Source: Candidatus Uhrbacteria bacterium
GTDB taxonomy: Bacteria; Patescibacteriota; Patescibacteriia; UBA9934
DNA length: 48,296 bases
Direction of reading: 5' to 3'
Assembly: GCA_943350635.1 (NCBI GenBank)
Contig: CALRAI010000005.1
Coordinates: 1-48,296 of the forward strand
Shown piece after piece: positions 42,519 through 48,296 of this stretch; positions within the stretch are counted from its first letter, which is position 1, and each line of letters opens with the position of its first letter. The position numbers and the translations under genes were made by a program. The notes beneath the pieces were generated by a model. It was not told the DNA's origin, did no database searches, and was given only the letters and a program-made list of their open reading frames with translations.

Positions 42519-43398
42519 CGCGCTCGCGACCACTCATGTCCTTGAGCGTTTCAATACTCGCATCAGGAAAGTGTGTAGTAAGAAGTGCCGGTGCGGTGTT
42601 GCGCTGCGACGGATCAATTTCAATGAAGAGATCGACGGTGATGCGATTGCCTTTGCGCGATGCTTCGTGAAGGTACGTTCGAATCTGACTGCAAAGCTCG
42701 TCGTACAATGCTAAGCCATCGGCGCCACCAACAAGCGCGAGTTTTGGTTCGTAATTTTTGACGTCCGGATCACAGTCATTCCATTGCCACGGAGTGAGAT
42801 ACGGAAGATTCGCGGTGACGACGAGATGTGGGGTCAGGTCGTGAATTGTTGGTTTTATAAAAGGTTCAAAGAGTGAGCCCTCAAGAAACGTGACATTAGC
42901 GCCAAGATTTCGTGCGTTATGCTCCGCGATGGTTCTTGCATCGTGGCTAACTTCAATAGCGAATGTTGATTGATGGGTTGCAAGTTCGAGTGATATTGCA
43001 ATCGCGCCGCTTCCGGTGCCAATATCAATGATTGTCGACTGGGAATTGATGACGCGAAGGGCGGCTTCCACGAGTACTTCCGTGTCTGGTCGTGGAATAA
43101 GAACATGATGATTCACGAAAAAGTCGTGACCAAAAAATGCTTTGGTTTGTGTGAGGTACGCTACCGGTTCATGGCGCGCTCGTCGGGCAACAAGGCGCTG
43201 GAATATTTCAATACAATCGGTGCGCACAATTTCATCACCATGCGTAAAAAGATACGCGCTATTCACGCCAAGTACATGGGACAATAACACCTGAGCATCC
43301 AGGCGAGGATTTTGTTTGACGATGCGCGCGGCATCGGCGGGCTTCAGCGCGTCGCCGGCCCATGCGAGAAGCTCGAATATCGTCATTCCGCCGTCCAT
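42499..43398 (-). CDS. prmC: Peptide chain release factor N5-glutamine methyltransferase
   Basis: Methylates the Gln of the GGQ motif of release factors; 299 residues. N-terminal helical domain, then a class I methyltransferase with IDIGTGSGAIAISLA (SAM binding) and NLPY, in place of the usual NPPY, at the active site. It starts 3 bases after prfA, its substrate, in the usual prfA-prmC pair. Convergent with DUF3048, with a 20-base overlap at the 3' ends. Confidence 0.93.
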   Translation of the reverse strand: MDGGMTIFELLAWAGDALKPADAARIVKQNPRLDAQVLLSHVLGVNSAYLFTHGDEIVRTDCIEIFQRLVARRARHEPVAYLTQTKAFFGHDFFVNHHVLIPRPDTEVLVEAALRVINSQSTIIDIGTGSGAIAISLELATHQSTFAIEVSHDARTIAEHNARNLGANVTFLEGSLFEPFIKPTIHDLTPHLVVTANLPYLTPWQWNDCDPDVKNYEPKLALVGGADGLALYDELCSQIRTYLHEASRKGNRITVDLFIEIDPSQRNTAPALLTTHFPDASIETLKDMSGRERVIHATM

Positions 43399-43401
43399 AG
43401 A

Positions 43402-44499
43402 TTATTCGTCGTCCTCATCGTCGCTGGTGAGTTCACCAAATTTTGTATCACGAGCCGCCATTTTGAGCGTGGTGAGAATATCGTTGAGGTTTCCATCAAG
43501 AATTCCTGGCATACCATGCCACGACTGTTTGACGCGATGATCGGTAATACGATCTTGGGGGAAGTTATAGGTGCGAATCTTCTCCGAACGTTCTGCACCA
43601 CCAATCTGACTTCGGCGTTCGGCGTCGAGTGCGGCACGCTTCTTCTCTGCTTCAAAGGTGAATACTCGGGAGCGCATCACGCCCATGGCACGTTCTTTGT
43701 TCTGACTAAACGATCGCTCATCCTGACAGTACACCGTAATTCCCGTTGGTACGTGAACCATACGCACGGCGCTGTACGTGGTGTTTACGCTTTGTCCGCC
43801 AGCACCTTGAGATGTGGTTGCCTCAATGGTGAGATCCTTTGGATTGATGTCGAATTCTTCCTGTTCAATTTTTGGAAGCACAGCCACAGTGGCGGTAGAC
43901 GTGTGAATACGGCCAGCTTTTTCTGTGGACGGAACGCGCTGCACGCGATGCACGCCGCTTTCAAGCTTCATGGTTCCGTATGCGCCATCGCCATGAATTT
44001 CCACAATAATTTCTCGGAAGCCGCCAAGATCATTCTGACTTTGGGAGATGATGGTTGCTTTCCAGGTGTTGCGCTCCGCAAAACGGGTGTACATGCGATA
44101 AAGATCCGCAGCAAACAACGCGGCTTCGTCGCCACCAGTACCGGCGCGAATTTCCATGATGGCATCGTGGCCGTCGATAGGATCGGCGGGAATGAGTGCA
44201 AGCTCAAGATTCATTTCGAGTTGCGGCATGGTTGGAAGAATGGCGGCAATTTCTTGTTCGGCCATTTCACGAATTTCCGGATCTGTATCGTTCAACGTTG
44301 CTTTAGCCTCAGCAAGATTGCGTGCGGCAATTTCGTATATGTTTGCAATATCAAGAATCCGCGTAATCTGCTGATACCGCGCATTTACTTCGCGAAGCTT
44401 TTTGGGATTCCCAAGGGTAGCTGCGCTCATGAGCTCAGCTTCAATGATATCTTTTTCCGCCTTTTTATCGGCGATAACTTTGTCGAATTCCAGTGCCAT
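43402..44499 (-). CDS. prfA: Peptide chain release factor 1
   Basis: Recognises UAA and UAG stop codons; 365 residues from the ATG at 44499. [10 protein letters not shown] carries the GGQ motif that enters the peptidyl-transferase centre. [15 protein letters not shown] holds P-S-T at the position of the codon-recognition PxT motif, which marks RF1 rather than RF2 (SPF). The start is set by TATACT 7 bases upstream; the frame extends further to 44523. Followed by prmC. Confidence 0.96.
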   Translation of the reverse strand: MALEFDKVIADKKAEKDIIEAELMSAATLGNPKKLREVNARYQQITRILDIANIYEIAARNLAEAKATLNDTDPEIREMAEQEIAAILPTMPQLEMNLELALIPADPIDGHDAIMEIRAGTGGDEAALFAADLYRMYTRFAERNTWKATIISQSQNDLGGFREIIVEIHGDGAYGTMKLESGVHRVQRVPSTEKAGRIHTSTATVAVLPKIEQEEFDINPKDLTIEATTSQGAGGQSVNTTYSAVRMVHVPTGITVYCQDERSFSQNKERAMGVMRSRVFTFEAEKKRAALDAERRSQIGGAERSEKIRTYNFPQDRITDHRVKQSWHGMPGILDGNLNDILTTLKMAARDTKFGELTSDDEDDE

Positions 44500-44506
44500 A
44501 GATTTC

Positions 44507-44512
44507 AGTATA
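44507..44512 (-). promoter_or_regulatory. -10 element of prfA
   Basis: TATACT on the minus strand, 7 bases before the ATG at 44499. Confidence 0.55.
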
Positions 44513-44515
44513 AAC

Positions 44516-44546
44516 GAAAACACCCCATCGTGCGACGGAGTGTTTC
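44516..44546 (-). terminator. Terminator after rpmE
   Basis: On the minus strand aacactccgtcg pairs with cgatggggtgtt (12 bp with G-U) followed by TTTTC. It lies between rpmE and the prfA promoter. Confidence 0.8.
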
Positions 44547-44555
44547 CATGAAAAC

Positions 44556-44867
44556 TTAACGAGAAACGGATTTGATGGACGTATCGTTGTTTGCTTTCTT
44601 AGCTGCTTTTGCCTGAGCACGAGCTGCGCGTTCTGCAGCTTTGTCCTTGGCGGTTTTGACAGTAGCGCCCTTCTTGCTGTCCTTTGTGGTGAATTTTTCT
44701 ACGCGACGAGCAGTGTCCAAGATTTTCTGCTTACCGGTAAAGAATGGGTGACACGCACTGCACAATTCGATGTCGATCTTTTCCAGGCTTGAACCAACCG
44801 TGTATACCGCGCCACAAGCGCAGGTAATGGTGGAATCAAAGTACTTTGGATGGATTGCTGCCTTCAT
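44556..44867 (-). CDS. rpmE: Ribosomal protein bL31, zinc form with basic C-terminal tail
   Basis: 103 residues from the ATG at 44867 ([11 protein letters not shown]). CACG and [13 protein letters not shown] carry the zinc cysteines of the C+ type of L31. After about residue 65 comes a Lys/Ala-rich tail ([24 protein letters not shown]), about 35 residues longer than in E. coli L31, probably contacting rRNA. The open frame upstream belongs to other sequence. The 5' leader has TATACA about 25 bases upstream and no Shine-Dalgarno. Confidence 0.92.
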   Translation of the reverse strand: MKAAIHPKYFDSTITCACGAVYTVGSSLEKIDIELCSACHPFFTGKQKILDTARRVEKFTTKDSKKGATVKTAKDKAAERAARAQAKAAKKANNDTSIKSVSR

Positions 44868-44938
44868 AGAGGGAGGTTGAGACTGCTTTGTATACAGTCG
44901 AATAAGTGCGGAAATAGTATCGGGAATGAGGGTTTTTG

Positions 44939-45097
44939 TCAAAAGTCTGGTTGCATGATTTCTATAGTTTCCAAGTATTTATGAAGAATATCTCGGATAA
45001 ATTGGGAACGAGTAACGTGACGGTCGTCGGCCATAATATCGAGCATTTCTGCCATAGCTCTTGGAAGCGAAATAGTGATAGTGGGGGAGGCTCGCAT
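44939..45097 (-). CDS. Ribbon-helix-helix (CopG/MetJ type) regulator, solo
   Basis: 52 residues from the ATG at 45097. TITISLPRAMAEMLDIMADDRHVTRSQFIRDILHKYLE is the RHH pattern: a short strand with alternate residues, then two helices with S-Q-F-I-R. No toxin is next to it, as rpmE follows on the same strand. Upstream there is a TATAAT -10 and a set of operator repeats, so autoregulation is likely. It might also act on rpmE. Similar solo RHH proteins are common. Confidence 0.75.
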   Translation of the reverse strand: MRASPTITISLPRAMAEMLDIMADDRHVTRSQFIRDILHKYLETIEIMQPDF

Positions 45098-45104
45098 AAT
45101 TTCC

Positions 45105-45148
45105 GTGTAAGACAATGTAAGACACTGTCTTACATAAGAAAAATTATA
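45105..45148 (-). promoter_or_regulatory. Autoregulatory operator and promoter of the RHH gene
   Basis: Two direct copies of GTAAGAC (45107-45113 and 45117-45123) and an inverted GTCTTAC (45127-45133); the last two make a perfect TGTAAGAC-act-GTCTTACA palindrome. The TATAAT -10 (minus, 45143-45148) is directly upstream, so a bound repressor would sit over the transcription start. Confidence 0.8.
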
Positions 45149-45268
45149 CACCCCAACTCGCTTATCGACAGGCTCTCGCTTCGCCCGATCCAGTCACGTC
45201 CTCCCACCCCACTCAAAAGAATCAGTTTTCTTGCTTTTCCGCAAGCATTAGCCTAAAATATGCGCATT

Positions 45269-46267
45269 ATGCCAACGCCAGTTACGGATTTTTCTTACAA
45301 TCTTCCCGAGGAACTCATCGCGCAAACTCCCCTCGAGCCACGCGACGCTTCGCGGATTTTGGTGCTCGACCGGAATTCTGGTTTAGTCGTTCACCGACCT
45401 CGATTCTCCGAAATCCTCGATGAGTTGTGCGCTGGCGACGTTCTTGTTTTCAATATTTCCAAAGTTTTCAAGGCGCGACTTTCCATCGAGGGTTTCGAAG
45501 TCTTTGTCCTGAAGGTTCGCGACGGCGAGATTGATGCCTTAGTAAAACCCGGACGAAAGGCGGGAATCGGCTTCCGTATTGGTGATTTCAACGTTGTTTC
45601 AAAAACCGACGACGGGATTGTAACGTTGAGCACTGGCCGATCCGCAGCCGAAATGTTCGCGTTCTGCGAATCTGCAGGATCAGTACCGACTCCACCATAC
45701 GTCACCACCGAACTCGCTGATCCTGATCGTTACCAAACCGTGTATGCAAAAACAACAGGATCTGTTGCTGCGCCAACAGCGGGATTGCACTTCACGCCAG
45801 AGCTTATCGACCAAGCACGAGCAAAGGGTGTCCAAATCGAAGAGGTAATACTTCACGTCGGTATCGGCACGTTCCGACCGGTGCAGACCGATCACGTCGA
45901 GGATCACATAATGCATGCAGAATTTGTCGAAATTGATGAACAAACTGTCGCTCGAATTCGATCAGCAAAAGCTGAGGGTCGTCGAATTATCGCCGTCGGA
46001 ACCACGACGGTGAGAGTTCTGGAGGGTGTCGCTCTTACGATCGGCGAGCTTGTTACATACAGTGGCGAGATCAACATGTTCATCGCGCCAGGATTTGAGT
46101 TCAACGTCATCGACGGCCTTATTACGAATTTCCACCTGCCGAAGTCGACCTTGCTCATGTTGGTTTCCGCATTTGCTGGTCGCGAAAGCGTTTTGGCGGC
46201 ATATCAGCAGGCGATCGATCAACGCTATCGATTTTTCTCCTTTGGCGACGCTATGTTTATTCGGTAG
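45269..46267 (+). CDS. queA: S-adenosylmethionine:tRNA ribosyltransferase-isomerase
   Basis: Converts preQ1 in tRNA to epoxyqueuosine, the second-to-last step of queuosine synthesis; 332 residues. DFSYNLPEELIAQTPLEPRDASRILVL, VFNISKVFKARL, GSVAAPTAGLHFTPEL, HVGIGTFRPV and NFHLPKSTLLMLVSAFAG are typical. A TAAAAT -10 directly precedes an ATG at 45260, so the next ATG, at 45269 and 9 bases from the hexamer, is the better start. No tgt or queG gene is in view. Many reduced genomes salvage queuosine precursors, and QueA may act in that context. Confidence 0.95.
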   Translation: MPTPVTDFSYNLPEELIAQTPLEPRDASRILVLDRNSGLVVHRPRFSEILDELCAGDVLVFNISKVFKARLSIEGFEVFVLKVRDGEIDALVKPGRKAGIGFRIGDFNVVSKTDDGIVTLSTGRSAAEMFAFCESAGSVPTPPYVTTELADPDRYQTVYAKTTGSVAAPTAGLHFTPELIDQARAKGVQIEEVILHVGIGTFRPVQTDHVEDHIMHAEFVEIDEQTVARIRSAKAEGRRIIAVGTTTVRVLEGVALTIGELVTYSGEINMFIAPGFEFNVIDGLITNFHLPKSTLLMLVSAFAGRESVLAAYQQAIDQRYRFFSFGDAMFIR

Positions 46268-46314
46268 CTTTGTAGATTTTTTCGGGATGTGTCACAGTGT
46301 GCTCGGAGGTGCTT

Positions 46315-46734
46315 ATGGCACGTGACACGATTTTGGTAGTTGATGACGACCCAGATCTTCGTCAGATGATCGGACTGTATATCGGCGGGACGCTTGGTTG
46401 GCGAGTGCTCGAGGCCGATGGCGTGGAGTCCGCGACTGACGTGCTTCGGGTGGAAATACAACGGATCGCGGTCATTATTTCCGACGACCGCATGGGCGGC
46501 TACGGCAGGAACGGGTCGGACCTGTTCCTCCAACGTTCGCTGGATTTGCATGTTCACGGAATTCCGTTCGTGCTACTGAGCGGAACAAGCGAACCGCAGT
46601 TTTTGGCGACGGCACGGGAATTCGGCATGGTTCCCATGCAAAAGCCGGTTCGGCTGAACGTGCTCGGGGCGCTGCTCGATACACTCATTTCCACGATGCC
46701 ACTGTCGATTCCGCCAACGCCGAGCGAGCAATGA
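46315..46734 (+). CDS. Single-domain response regulator (receiver)
   Basis: 139 residues, a CheY-like receiver with no output domain: acidic cluster DDDPD (residues 10-14), phosphoacceptor Asp57 or Asp58 in VIISDDRMGG, Ser/Thr in LLSGTSEP, and Lys110 in MQKPV. The ATG at 46315 follows GGAGGTGC, a strong Shine-Dalgarno; the longer frame to 46297 is not used. The DNA is richer in GC than queA and rpsB (34 of 60 bases in 46501-46560). It has its own terminator, so it is a stand-alone unit. No histidine kinase is in the window, so its partner is unknown. Confidence 0.88.
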   Translation: MARDTILVVDDDPDLRQMIGLYIGGTLGWRVLEADGVESATDVLRVEIQRIAVIISDDRMGGYGRNGSDLFLQRSLDLHVHGIPFVLLSGTSEPQFLATAREFGMVPMQKPVRLNVLGALLDTLISTMPLSIPPTPSEQ

Positions 46735-46757
46735 CATGCCGAGCGAGGGACCTACGA

Positions 46758-46794
46758 GACCACCGAGAATACGCTCGGTGGTCTTGCCTTTTTT
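46758..46794 (+). terminator. Terminator after the response regulator
   Basis: gaccaccgag and ctcggtggtc form a 10-bp stem over aatacg, then ttgcctttttt. Its T-run is part of the spacer of the rpsB promoter. Confidence 0.85.
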
Positions 46795-46812
46795 GGCGAA
46801 TCTTTGTACTAT
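46784..46812 (+). promoter_or_regulatory. Promoter of rpsB
   Basis: TTGCCT (46784-46789), 17 bases, TACTAT (46807-46812). Transcription would start near 46819, leaving a leader of about 119 bases. Confidence 0.6.
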
Positions 46813-46864
46813 TCTGCCGTCTTCTACGGACACTTATTCACGCAAATCTCACAGGTTTTTGATA

Positions 46865-46912
46865 AAACGTCGACTGGATCCTCCCTGGCGTAGACAGGGC
46901 CCAAGACGCAAA
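46865..46912 (+). promoter_or_regulatory. Structured leader hairpin upstream of rpsB
   Basis: Nested pairs CGTC (46868-46871)/GACG (46905-46908), TGG (46875-46877)/CCA (46901-46903) and CCCTG (46883-46887)/CAGGG (46895-46899). It lies about 30 bases before the rpsB start and may be an S2 autoregulation site; no match to a named motif is claimed. Confidence 0.4.
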
Positions 46913-46937
46913 AACTGAGGATAAAAGGATTATTACT

Positions 46938-47810
46938 ATGGCAAAGATGCCAACATTGTTAGAGATGCTTAAGGCCGGTGTTCACTTTGGTCACCAGTCC
47001 AGCCGTTGGCACCCAAAAATGAAGGAATTCATTCATGGTGAACGGGGCGGTGTGCACATCATCAACATCGAGAAGACGCTCACGCAGCTCGAAAAAGCAC
47101 TCACGTTCGTTACGGAAACAACAGCGCGTGGTGGCTCGATCGTTTTCGTGGGCACCAAACGCCAGGCGCAGCCAATCGTGGAAGCCTTTGCGAAGGAGTC
47201 CGGCATGCCATACATCAACACCCGTTGGTTGGGTGGAACGCTCACGAACTTTGCACAGATTCAAAAGCTCATCCGTCATTTCTTAGACTTGAAGGACAAG
47301 TCTGCAAAGGGCGAGCTGAAGAAATACACCAAGCTTGAACAGCTTCAGTTCTCCCGTGAAATCGAGGAACTCGACGAAAAGATTGGAGGACTTTCCACGC
47401 TCACAAAACTTCCGGACGCATTGTTTATTTTGGACGCTCGTCACGAGAAGACTGCGGTTCGCGAAGCAACGACCATGGGCGTAACTATGGTGGCGCTTGT
47501 GGATAGCAACGTGAACCCTCGTGGTATCCGTTACGTTATTCCAGGAAACGACGACGCTGTAGGAAGCTTGGAAATGATCACCAAGTTGGTTGCAGAAGCC
47601 GTGAAGGAAGGAAAGGCTCGCGCCATCGCCAACGTGAAGGCAGCAGCTGATGTGCGAAAGAATGCAGAAGATGAGGTAAAATTAACAGACAGTTCTCGTG
47701 TTGCGGTGGACGATTTGGACGACGCAACCAAGGAAGAGCTTGCTATGAAGGCAGGTGCAGCAAAGGCAGAGGCGAAGCCGGAAGTTCGTAAACCAGAAAA
47801 CAAGAAATAA
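46938..47810 (+). CDS. rpsB: Ribosomal protein uS2
   Basis: 290 residues; essential small-subunit protein that helps bind S1. MPTLLEMLKAGVHFGHQSSRWHPKM, GERGGVHIINIEKTL, FVGTKRQAQPIVE, RWLGGTLTNFAQIQ, LFILDARHEKTAVREA and VPGNDDA are the standard blocks. The C-terminal 40 residues form an Ala/Glu/Lys tail found in several bacteria. The ATG at 46938 has AAGGAT ahead but no strong Shine-Dalgarno. tsf follows at 13 bases, as in most bacteria. Confidence 0.97.
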   Translation: MAKMPTLLEMLKAGVHFGHQSSRWHPKMKEFIHGERGGVHIINIEKTLTQLEKALTFVTETTARGGSIVFVGTKRQAQPIVEAFAKESGMPYINTRWLGGTLTNFAQIQKLIRHFLDLKDKSAKGELKKYTKLEQLQFSREIEELDEKIGGLSTLTKLPDALFILDARHEKTAVREATTMGVTMVALVDSNVNPRGIRYVIPGNDDAVGSLEMITKLVAEAVKEGKARAIANVKAAADVRKNAEDEVKLTDSSRVAVDDLDDATKEELAMKAGAAKAEAKPEVRKPENKK

Positions 47811-47823
47811 TTGAATATCCACT

Positions 47824-48296
47824 ATGCCAATTTCTGCGAGTGACGTGGCAAAGCTTCGGGAAATGAGTGGGGCAGGAATGATGGACGCGAAGCGCGCATT
47901 AGAGGAAGCGGGCGGAGACATGGAAAAGGCAATCGATGCCTTGCGTGTGTCTGGTGCTGCAAAAGCTGCGAAGAAGTCGGATCGCGTAACAGCCGAAGGA
48001 AAAGTGTTTGCTTACGCTCATGGCGACAAGCTCGCTGTACTTATCGAGCTCATGTGTGAAACAGACTTCGTGGCACGCAACGAAAAGTTCCTCGCCTTTG
48101 GTGCGGACTTGGCCATGCACATTGCCGCAAGCTCGCCGCAATATGTGTCTCGTGACCAAGTTCCAGCAGACGTGATCGACCGTGAAAAGGCAGTGTATCG
48201 TGAGCAGCTCACGCAAGAAGGCAAGCCAGCTGAAATGATCGAGAAGATTCTCGACGGCAAGCTGAACAAGTTTTTTGCAGACATTTGCTTGATGGA
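47824..48296 (+). CDS. tsf: Translation elongation factor Ts, N-terminal part (3' end outside window)
   Basis: Nucleotide-exchange factor for EF-Tu. Starts MPISASDVAKLREMSGAGMM, the UBA-like N-terminal domain with the REMSGAGMMDAKRAL motif, then the core beginning ADFGK/AEGKVFAYAH-like strand and ELMCETDFVARNEKF, in which the TDFVA motif contacts EF-Tu. The visible 157 residues run open to the window edge. It follows rpsB in the conserved rpsB-tsf order. Confidence 0.96.
   Translation, partial: MPISASDVAKLREMSGAGMMDAKRALEEAGGDMEKAIDALRVSGAAKAAKKSDRVTAEGKVFAYAHGDKLAVLIELMCETDFVARNEKFLAFGADLAMHIAASSPQYVSRDQVPADVIDREKAVYREQLTQEGKPAEMIEKILDGKLNKFFADICLM

Noticed and set aside
43312-44559. A 415-codon plus-strand open frame opposite prfA
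   Set aside because: Antisense to prfA, which has clear RF1 motifs; composition is shadow-like.

Overview
The window looks like part of a chromosome from a member of the Patescibacteria (Candidate Phyla Radiation). The evidence is the dense packing of housekeeping genes, no visible biosynthetic operons, several gene types common in that group (a DUF3048 protein, a baseplate-J-like single-pass membrane protein, ThrS without a TGS domain, small zinc-ribbon and coiled-coil proteins of unknown role), and many gene ends that touch or overlap. TGA is used as a stop throughout, so the code is standard. No rRNA, tRNA, CRISPR array, transposase or phage structural module is visible. The assignment to a phylum is inference.

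Layout. 1-3345: the end of a phosphomannomutase/phosphoglucomutase, then murL and murD, which together suggest the alternative route that ligates L-Glu and epimerises it afterwards. 3372-7920: site-2 protease, pheS, pheT. 7917-11320: an AstE/AspA-like hydrolase, a Cys/Met-type PLP enzyme with a long helical N-terminus, and two small membrane proteins. 11427-17893: dnaE, a baseplate-J-like anchored protein, a CorA-like-topology membrane protein and a heptad-repeat coiled coil. 17894-19944: a very compact T-box leader and thrS. 20049-25207: a Gly/Ala-rich 581-residue protein and small helical proteins around miaA. 25202-28932: gatB, two polytopic membrane proteins and dut. 29011-33201: a candidate small RNA, two HIT proteins, a DHFR-thymidylate synthase fusion, a nucleotidyltransferase-like/dCMP deaminase fusion and a cytidylyltransferase-like protein, so dut, dCMP deaminase and thymidylate synthase sit together as a dTMP supply cluster. 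33322-38169: rplA, rplK, a putative Fe/2OG oxygenase-like protein, nusG, secE and gyrB, all on the minus strand. 38266-42518: membrane-anchored protein, SEDS protein (RodA/FtsW), zinc ribbon, L25 and DUF3048. 42499-45097: prmC, prfA, rpmE and a ribbon-helix-helix regulator with a clear operator. 45269-48296: queA, a receiver-domain protein, rpsB and tsf.

Two signals run through the whole window. First, at least fifteen genes have a -10 hexamer, often an extended one (TGNTANNNT), ending only 6 to 10 bases before the ATG. This implies leaderless mRNAs. A few more GC-rich, stand-alone genes instead have a Shine-Dalgarno sequence, a leader and in most cases their own terminator, as if acquired as separate units. 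Second, short palindromic repeats occur both between genes and, in frame, inside conserved enzymes (MurL, PheT, MiaA, probably the dCMP deaminase), where they are translated as extra loops. The T-box before thrS has a Stem I that appears to end in the specifier loop, a fully paired antiterminator with the 7-nt UGGAACC bulge, and a competing terminator. I regard it as the most notable regulatory element here.
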